Made by a program: the position numbers and the translations under genes
Shown here: positions 1 to 7,700 of the stretch, piece after piece
Numbering within the stretch: position 1 is the first letter of the stretch
How the letters are laid out: each line of letters opens with the position of its first letter
NCBI GenBank assembly: GCA_021161085.1
Contig: JAGHBH010000012.1
Coordinates: 1 to 14,696, forward strand
DNA: 14,696 nucleotides
Source of the DNA: Thermoplasmata archaeon
Lineage (GTDB): Archaea > Thermoplasmatota > Thermoplasmata > JAGHBH01
Reading direction: 5' to 3'
The notes under the pieces: generated by a model
The model's database searches: none
What the model was told of the DNA's origin: nothing
Seen by the model: only the letters and a program-made list of their open reading frames with translations

Positions 1-1574
1 ACCTCCTCTCTCTCCTCTTCCTTTCCCTCCTTTTTCCTTTCCCCTTCACCCTCCTCCCGGGCCTCTACTCCCCTCACGTCATATTCTCCTTTCTCCTTTT
101 TCCCCCCGGCATCTTCCCCGTGCCATCTGCCGCCTCCGAACTCGTCCCCTGCGGAGACCCTGCCCAGACGGGGGGCCAGTTCCCTTGCCTTCGCCACCAC
201 CTCCCTGACGACGGGGGAGGAGGACCTCTCCCTTAGGAGGAATGCCACATCCTTCTCCTCCAACCCGGCCCTGGCGGTCATGTATACTCTGAACTCCTCG
301 TCATTCTGGAACAGATACTGGAAGTAGGGGAGCACATCGTCCAGCACACAGCTTTTGGAGGTGTGGACAAGGTGTCCTATCTTCTCGGCCACGGACGATC
401 TCAACCGGCGTTCCTCCTTGCTGCCGCTCATCATCATAAGCCAGGAGGGGAATTTCAGCCGTCCGATGTGTTCTATGCTCTTCTGTTTGGCCGTGGCCAC
501 TCCAACGGTCATGAAGAAGTTCGCGTACACCCACAGCCTGTACTGGTTCCTCCTCTTCGCCCTGCGGAGGTATAGGTCGGCCCTGGAGAGAGCCTCGTAT
601 CCCCTGTACAGCCATAGGGGGTTCCTGTAGGCCGCAGGCATGTTCTCATCTATCCACAGGATGGAAAACTCCGGCCTCTCCCCTATATCCATGAGCTTTT
701 CCAGAGCCCGTTTTCCCTCCATCCTGCTCTTGAGCACCAGGGAGGTCACCTCCCACATGTCCGATGTCACATCCCTGAGGCCGGAGGCGCTGACATCCTC
801 CAGCCTTATCCTCTTCCTCCCCAAAGCCAGGGCTTCCAGGTCGTTCAGGGCCCCCCTCATATCTCCCCTGGCTTTCCGGGCTATCTCCTCTGCGGCGTCC
901 CTGTCCAGCCGGATGCCTTCCCTTTCGGCCACCTCCATGAGCCGGGTCGCCATGGTCCTGTAGTGCACCCTCTTGAACACCACGGGAACGCAGAGGCTCT
1001 TTATCTCCTTCCCCACCTGGTCCCTGGTGAGGGCATAGAGGTCGTTCACTATTATTATCATGGGCTGGACGGTCTCTTCCAGCACCCTGAGAAGCGCCCT
1101 TCTCCCTCCTTTGTCCAGAGCCTCGCCCTCTTCCTCTCCCCCTCTCTCGTAGAGGCTGTCCGCTTCATCCACTACCAGCAGCTTCCTCCTTCCCTCCCTG
1201 GATGAGATGAACTCGCCGTCGTCGGAGAACGTCTCGTTGAGCGCCCCCGCCCCTATTATCCTTCGAATGGCCTCCGCGTTCCTAACATCGGAGGCGTTGA
1301 CCTCAACCACACCCCAACCCATCTCTCCGGCCAGGGCCAGTGCGGCGGAGGTCTTGCCCGTGCCCGGCGGCCCGTAGAGAAGGAGAGCCTTTTTCTCGGG
1401 GATCTTGTGCTCCCAGGTGTATCCCCACTCCCTCATGGTCTTCACGGCGGTCCTCTGCCCCACCACCTCTGCCAGGGTTCTCGGCCGGTGTTTTTCAGGC
1501 CAGTCCAGAGGTGTGTTGGAACGTGGGCTGTTTACCTCCTCCGGGGCGGTGTTCTCGCTCATCCGCATCCCCAT
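1..1574 (-). CDS. rfcL: Replication factor C large subunit (clamp loader), 3' end beyond window
   Basis: This is the large subunit of the archaeal clamp loader, an AAA+ ATPase that works with RfcS subunits to load PCNA onto primed DNA. The reading frame is open from 1574 to the left edge (524 codons), so the stop lies outside. Visible motifs, numbered from the first ATG: the RFC box WPEKHRPRTLAEVVGQ (25-40), Walker A GPPGTGKT (68-75), NASD (93-96), Walker B LLVVDEAD (132-139), a sensor-1 asparagine in IIIVND (near 177) and a sensor-2-like region ARGDMRGALNDLEAL. The NASD motif and the divergent middle fit the large rather than the small subunit. The last 50 or so residues are a Lys/Glu/Arg-rich tail; in this family a PCNA-interacting peptide often ends the protein, but that part is not in the window. 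Three in-frame ATGs (1574, 1568, 1562) compete: 1574 has a weak AGAGG upstream, while the TATA-like box suits 1568 or 1562. It is transcribed away from the surface-protein operon. Confidence 0.95.
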   Translation of the reverse strand, partial: MGMRMSENTAPEEVNSPRSNTPLDWPEKHRPRTLAEVVGQRTAVKTMREWGYTWEHKIPEKKALLLYGPPGTGKTSAALALAGEMGWGVVEVNASDVRNAEAIRRIIGAGALNETFSDDGEFISSREGRRKLLVVDEADSLYERGGEEEGEALDKGGRRALLRVLEETVQPMIIIVNDLYALTRDQVGKEIKSLCVPVVFKRVHYRTMATRLMEVAEREGIRLDRDAAEEIARKARGDMRGALNDLEALALGRKRIRLEDVSASGLRDVTSDMWEVTSLVLKSRMEGKRALEKLMDIGERPEFSILWIDENMPAAYRNPLWLYRGYEALSRADLYLRRAKRRNQYRLWVYANFFMTVGVATAKQKSIEHIGRLKFPSWLMMMSGSKEERRLRSSVAEKIGHLVHTSKSCVLDDVLPYFQYLFQNDEEFRVYMTARAGLEEKDVAFLLRERSSSPVVREVVAKARELAPRLGRVSAGDEFGGGRWHGEDAGGKKEKGEYDVRGVEAREEGEGERKKEGKEEEREE

Positions 1575-1585
1575 GGGGTTTCCTC

Positions 1586-1597
1586 TTATTATATTAA
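1586..1597 (-). promoter_or_regulatory. TATA-like box for rfcL
   Basis: Read on the minus strand the element is TTAATATAATAA, a strong A/T island in GC-rich DNA. Archaeal TATA boxes are centred about 25-28 bases before the transcription start, which would put that start near 1565-1568. This falls on the second or third ATG of rfcL, so the mRNA may have little or no leader. Inferred from position and composition only. Confidence 0.5.
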
Positions 1598-1640
1598 CGT
1601 CTCCGCTCTTCCGGAGGGAAATGGTGGGGGTCGGCGAACC

Positions 1641-1662
1641 TTTGAAATACCCCTCCGTATAT
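1641..1662 (+). promoter_or_regulatory. Candidate promoter of the surface-protein/permease operon
   Basis: Two overlapping TATA-like candidates lie here: TTTGAAATA (1641-1649), preceded by CGAACC which could act as a BRE, and GTATATG (1657-1663). They would place the start near 1670 or 1686, giving a leader of 25-40 bases that includes the purine-rich GGAGAGAGGT (1697-1706) just before the ATG at 1710. This is the only sizeable non-coding stretch upstream of the operon. Which element is used cannot be decided from sequence. Confidence 0.35.
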
Positions 1663-1709
1663 GCCCCTCTCCAACCGCCAAAATTGTACGATGGTAGGAG
1701 AGAGGTAAG

Positions 1710-4700
1710 ATGTCAGGAGATGACATTGCCGGTTCCTCTGCGCGTGTTTTCAGACTGAACACCCGATGCCCGAGCTGCGGGCTGATGTTCTATTCACCCC
1801 CGAAGGAACCCGGACACCCCGGGGATGTCGAATGTCCCGGCTGCGGATATGTGTTCCATCCCGGGCCGGGCGGCTACGGCTCCATCCCTCCCGTCCATTT
1901 CGGACCGCAGCGGGGTCCCAGCGAGAGAACGGTGACGCTCCTAACGATCTTACTCGTGGTGGTCGCTGTCGTCCTCTCCTCCGCGCTGATGCCCCTGTTC
2001 GTGGGCCAGAGGGAGAGCGATAACCAAAAACCCACGGCGGACTTCACGGTCTCGGAGGAGGTGTACACCGGAATGCCGGTCCTGTTCGACGCCTCCGGAT
2101 CCTCGGACCCCGACGGAGCCGTCGCCTCCTACAAATGGGAGTTCGGAGACGGCACGGTGGGCATAGGAAAGAAGGTCCAGCACGCCTACGAGAAGCCGGG
2201 GACATACACGGTCAATCTCACGGTCAGGGACATGCAGGGGGCGGAGACCACCATCTCCAGGGACATCACGGTCAGCCCGGAGCCGGAGAACTATCTCACC
2301 TACACCATAGCCTACATTCTGGAACATGCGGAGGAACTGGTGAACGTGCCGGTACACATCCCCTGGGCGGAGGTGACCCGGAGGGGGGCGTACGACAACG
2401 AGGCCAACCAGGACCTCTCCAGGTATGTGTATTTCTACATCTCGGACAACAGCACCACGGAGAGCCTGGAGGTGTTCTGCGGCAGCGGGGCGGACAGGCC
2501 CACTATGCTCAACACCAGGGACGTGGTGGAAGTATACGGGACCTTCACCTGGTACGACAGGAACAAGAACAACACCAAGGACCCCTGGGAGGTGTGGGAG
2601 ATAAAGGTGGAGGCCAACAACAGGGACAGGGTGGAGAAACTGCCGGGATACGAGATCGTGTACCAGACCACCACCCTGGCCAGCCTCAACGCCAACCCCC
2701 AGTGGTATCTGGACAACCAGCCCTTCGTATACATCCCCTGGGCGGAGGTGGCGGACCTGGGAAGCATCCCCACCTACGGGGACAGCAGCAGTTCCTGGGT
2801 GAACTTCTACGTCTCGGACAACTCCACGTCCCATGATGTGTATGTCTATGTGGAGAAGGGAGGGAGCATGCCCTCCGGGCTGGGATGGTACGATCGTGTA
2901 GCCGTCAAAGGAGAATGGACCTTCTACGACTCCAACGGCAACGGTGTCAAGGACGCCAGCGAGAGGTGGGAGATAAAGATAGCCGCAGGCACCACGGACG
3001 AGATAGTCCTGGTGGAAGATTTCAGGGAGCCAGGATACAGGACCACCACCATCGCCAGCCTCCTGGAGGACCCCGAGGCCAATTTCCAGAGGGATACCCA
3101 GTATGTGCACATAGAATGGGCACAGGTTACCGACCCCGGTCGTTATGGTGACGGCTACGGAAGCGATCCGTCCGATTACATGTATTTCTATGTCTCCGAT
3201 AACAGCAGTCCGCTGGAGATCGAGGTGTTCGTGGACGGCTACGCCGTGCGTCCGAGCGTGCTCGGGTGGGATGACATCGTGGAGGTCTACGGCGTCTTCA
3301 CATGGTACGACAGGGATGAGAACGGTGTTTATGACCCCTGGGAAACCCTGGAGATAAAGGTGCGTGGGGACAGCGGGGATCGTGTGGTCTTGCGTGTGAA
3401 CACCAGCGGGGACAGCCCCTCCTACACCCCGGTGTCTCTGTCGGAGTTGCTCTCCTCTCCCGAGGTCTATTCCGGCAAATACGTTTCCGTCTCAGGGCTG
3501 GATGTCACCGACCTGGGAAGCTACTCTTACGAGAGCAGTCTGGATCCGAGCAGGTCTGTGAACTTCCACGTGGGAACGGGAGATCTCGATCTTACTGTGT
3601 ATGTTGAGGGTGGTGCGGAACGACCTTTGACGTTGAACTATGGAGACGTTCTCTCCATCGCGGGTGTTTTCACGTGGTATGATACCACCGTGAACGGTGT
3701 GAAGGACCCGTGGGAGGGCTGGGAGTTGAAGGTGCGGGATGCCAGCACGGATTATGTCCGGGTGGATATACCGGCCACGGGAAACGAGTATGTCTCGTAT
3801 ACTCTGGCGGAACTCCAAGAGGGCATGTCCTCGTCCCCGGACGACTTCAACGGTCTGGCCGTACACTTGACGGAGATGACCGTGGTGGATGCCGGAAAAT
3901 ACGCCAGCCTCACGGAGAGCGATGATCCCCAGTCGTCCGTGTACTTTGATGTGCTCGATGATACCACGGTGACATCGTTGGATGTTTATTGTGAGTATGG
4001 TGCGGAGCGGCCTTCCATGCTGTATGTGGAGGATGTCGTGGACATCTGGGGATGGCTGAAATATGACAGCCAGTATGGCTGGGAGGTCGTGGTCAGAGCA
4101 GACTCCTGGGACCGTGTCATCCTGTCCTCAGAAGCCTCTTATACCTACGAAGAAAGCACGTTGGACACCCTGCTCTCGGACGTGGACGGGAACCTCGGAA
4201 AACATGTCCGCCTATCCTGGGCACAGGTGACAGACCCAGGCCGCTATGGTGACGGGTACGGAAGTGACCTTTCCGATTACATGTACTTCTATGTCTCCGA
4301 TAACAGCAGTCCGCTGGAGATCGAGGTGTTCGTGGACGGCTACGCCGTGCGGCCGAACGTGTTAGGGTGGGACGACATAGTAGAGGTCTACGGTGTCTTC
4401 ACATGGTACGACAGGGACGAGAACGGAGTCTATGACCCTTGGGAGACCCTGGAGATAAAGATTCGGGCAGCTTCGGATGACCGCGTCATCCGCCTGGTGG
4501 AGAGCGACAGCAGCCACCCGACATATCTCAACGTCACCCTGCGGGACCTGCTGGCAGACCCCACCTCCTATGTCGGCGGATATATCAGGTTGACCGACCT
4601 CTCCGTGACCAACATCGGCTCCTACGGATACTCCGACAGCAGCGACCTCTCCAACTCCGTCTATTTCTACGCCACCGACGGCACCACGGAGGACGAGCTG

Positions 4701-7700
4701 GACATATACTGCCAGGGAGGCTCGGACCGCCCGGTTTCCCTGACATACGATGATATCGTCACCGCCCAGGGCGTGTTCACCTGGTACGACACCACTGAAA
4801 ACGGGGTCAAGGACATCTGGGAAGAGTGGGAGCTGAAAATCAGAGCGGCCTCCGATGACGGTGTGTTCGTCACCCGGTACGCCGAGCCGACCAACTACAC
4901 GGAGTACAACCTCTCCGCCCTGCGCGCCGCCATAGATGCCAATCCCGGTGCCTTCGAGGGTGCCGGGGTGTATATCCCCAACGCCACCGTTTATTTCGAC
5001 GCCGCCGGCATGTATCCGAACAGCAGGTATGCCAGGGACGACTTCGACTTCGACCCCACGGACTACGTCTATTTCGACATCGTGGACAACAGCAGCCATG
5101 ACCCGATGGACGTGTTCTGCCTCTACAATGCGAACCGTCCGGCAGTCCTCTCCTACGGGGATGTCGTGGATGTCTGGGCGGTGCTGGAGAACGACCCGGA
5201 TTACGGATGGGAACTCCTGGTCAGGGGCTTCTCCACTGACAGGGTGGAACTGGTGAAGGAGGTCACCTACATCAACGCCTCTCCAGAGGATATCCTGGCC
5301 GATCCCGGGGCCTGGGAGGGAAAGTACATCACCCTACCCTACGCCCAGGTAACGGATGTGGGAACCTACACCTCCGACCACTATCCGGGAGATTACGAAT
5401 ATTTCTTCGTGAACGGCACCGGACCAGGGGACGGTTTGAAGATATATTTCCCCAGCTATCTCAGGGAGGAGAACTACCCCGTCCACGTGGTCAAGGGCGA
5501 GGTATACACCATCTCCGCCGCGCTCATCCGGTACTATGGGGAATGGGACTTCAAGCTCACCAACGACCTGAAGATGGGATATACCCTCGTGGAGCCGGCC
5601 CAACCCTCCAGGTATTCCATCCACGATATCATGGCCGACCCCGACAACTTCATAGGGGAACTGGTGGAGATACAGAACGCCTATGTCTCCGACAACGGGA
5701 CCTACAGCGACCCCAACAGCAGCGATCCCTCCAGGTATGTCATCTTCGATATAACGGACGACACCTCCACGGCCGAGCTTTCAGTATTCGCCGAGGGATA
5801 CGCCAACAGGCCAGCCTCCCTGGGGGAGGGCACCGATGAGAGGGTGCATGTGGTGGGCTTTTTCACCACATACAAGGGCGATTACGAGATAAAGATAAGG
5901 GAGAACACCGACGACCTGGTGGAGAAGATAACCCCCGGGATGGACACGCCGCCCGTGATATGGAACATGAGCCAGAGCGAGATGTATCCCCTGCCCACTG
6001 AGGAACTCCACGTCTACGGCAAGGTGACGGACGACCACGGCATCTCGGCCGTTTATGTCCTCTATTCGCTGGATAACATGGTGTTCGAGATGCTGCCCGC
6101 ATCCGACATCGGAGGGGACGTCTATATGGGATCCATACCCCAGTGGGAGGACGGAACCCAGGTGTGGTTCCATCTGCTGGCGGAGGACGGCAGCGGCCAG
6201 TACACCATCTTCCCCCATATTCCTGGCACGGCGATCTTCAGGGACAACCCCCCGGTGCTGTCATCCCTCTTGACGGACACGGAAGGGATAAGCCCCTACA
6301 GAGCGGCCACCATATCGGTAATAGCCTCCGATGATGTGGGTGTGGCCTATGTCAACCTCACCTATCGTGTGGACAACGGCACATGGATCACGTTGGCCAT
6401 GGTTGATGACGGAACCGGAGCGGATGCTGTGGCCGGGGACGGCAGATACACCGTCCAGATACCGCCACAGCCCAAGGACAGCCTTGTGGAATACTACATC
6501 ACTGTAGTGGACACCGTCTCCAAGACGGACCGCCTCCCCTCGGGAACATCTTTCTACTCCTATACCCCGAGGGACGATCCGCCCGTGGTGTATTCCGTTT
6601 ATAGGAGCCCGCAGAGGCCGAACCCGGGCAACGCCACTAACGTCACCGCTTGGGTGGTGGATGATATCCAGTTAACCGCCGTCTATCTGCATTATATCAT
6701 CAACGAGACGTCCGTGTTCGTGCTCCAGATGAATGACAACGGAACCGGGGTTGACCAGACGGCCGGCGACGGCAACTACACCGCCCGGATACCCGCCCAG
6801 GCGGAGGCCACGCTGGTACGCTACTACGTGGAGGCCGTGGACAACATATCGCAGACTGTTTACAGCAGCAACTACACCTATCTCAGCAGCTACAACCTGC
6901 CCCCGGACATAGAGGACGTGACCAGAACCCCCGAGAGCCCGCACCCGTATCAGGTGATCACGATAGAGGCCAGGGTGACGGACGACGGCCAGGTGGAGGA
7001 CGTCTATCTGAACTACACGGTGGACGGCGTTAACCACACCCGCCCGATGTACGACGACGGCACCAGCGGCGATTCGGTCTTTGGCGACGATGTCTACACG
7101 GCCCAGATACCATACGGCGTACACGGCACCGTGATAGACTACGAGATAGTCGCCAGGGACAACGCAGGCAAGATATCCAGATATTCGGATACCGTGACCG
7201 TGATAAGCGACCCGCCCACCATCCACGAGGTGACCTTCGACCGTCGTGCCCCGACCAACTACTCCGTTGTCATCAAGGCCACAATAACGGATGACGTGCT
7301 GGAGACATATTTCCACAAGACCGTGTATCTGAACTACACCACGGACGGGGTGAACTACACCAGCACCACCATGAACGATGACGGCGTTGGAGCGGACGAG
7401 TACGCAGGCGACTGGATATACTCCGGCTATATACAGACCCCCGTGGAGCCAGGCATGATAGAGTTCCACCTCGAGGTGATAGGGGACGGCGGCCAGAACA
7501 ACAGGTCCCCTGCCCTGGGCGAGGAGGATTATTACTTCTACACCCCGGCGTACCGGATAATGTTCGACAAAGCATATGGCGAGTACTACGGGGACCCGGA
7601 CTTCCACTTCGCCGACACAGTGGAGGATATGGGATTCGACTTCGTCTTCGGCAACATAACAGCGGAGGACCTCAACGCATACGACATCATCATCGTCTCC

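Noticed and set aside
1..120. Pyrimidine-rich stretch at the left edge as a repeat or regulatory tract
   Set aside because: It is the complement of Lys/Glu codons (AAG, GAG, AGG) in the charged tail of rfcL, and the frame stays open through it.
1950..3110. Long open frame on the minus strand inside the giant gene (386 codons)
   Set aside because: It is antisense to a well-supported repeat protein; the His/Val/Gly-rich product has no domain, and such frames are expected opposite GC-rich genes. The same holds for the minus-strand frames at 4362-5099, 6672-8330, 9111-10427 and 11807-12553.
3032..5261. CRISPR-like or satellite DNA repeat
   Set aside because: The spacing is long, in frame and set by protein domains; only one pair of segments is near-identical.
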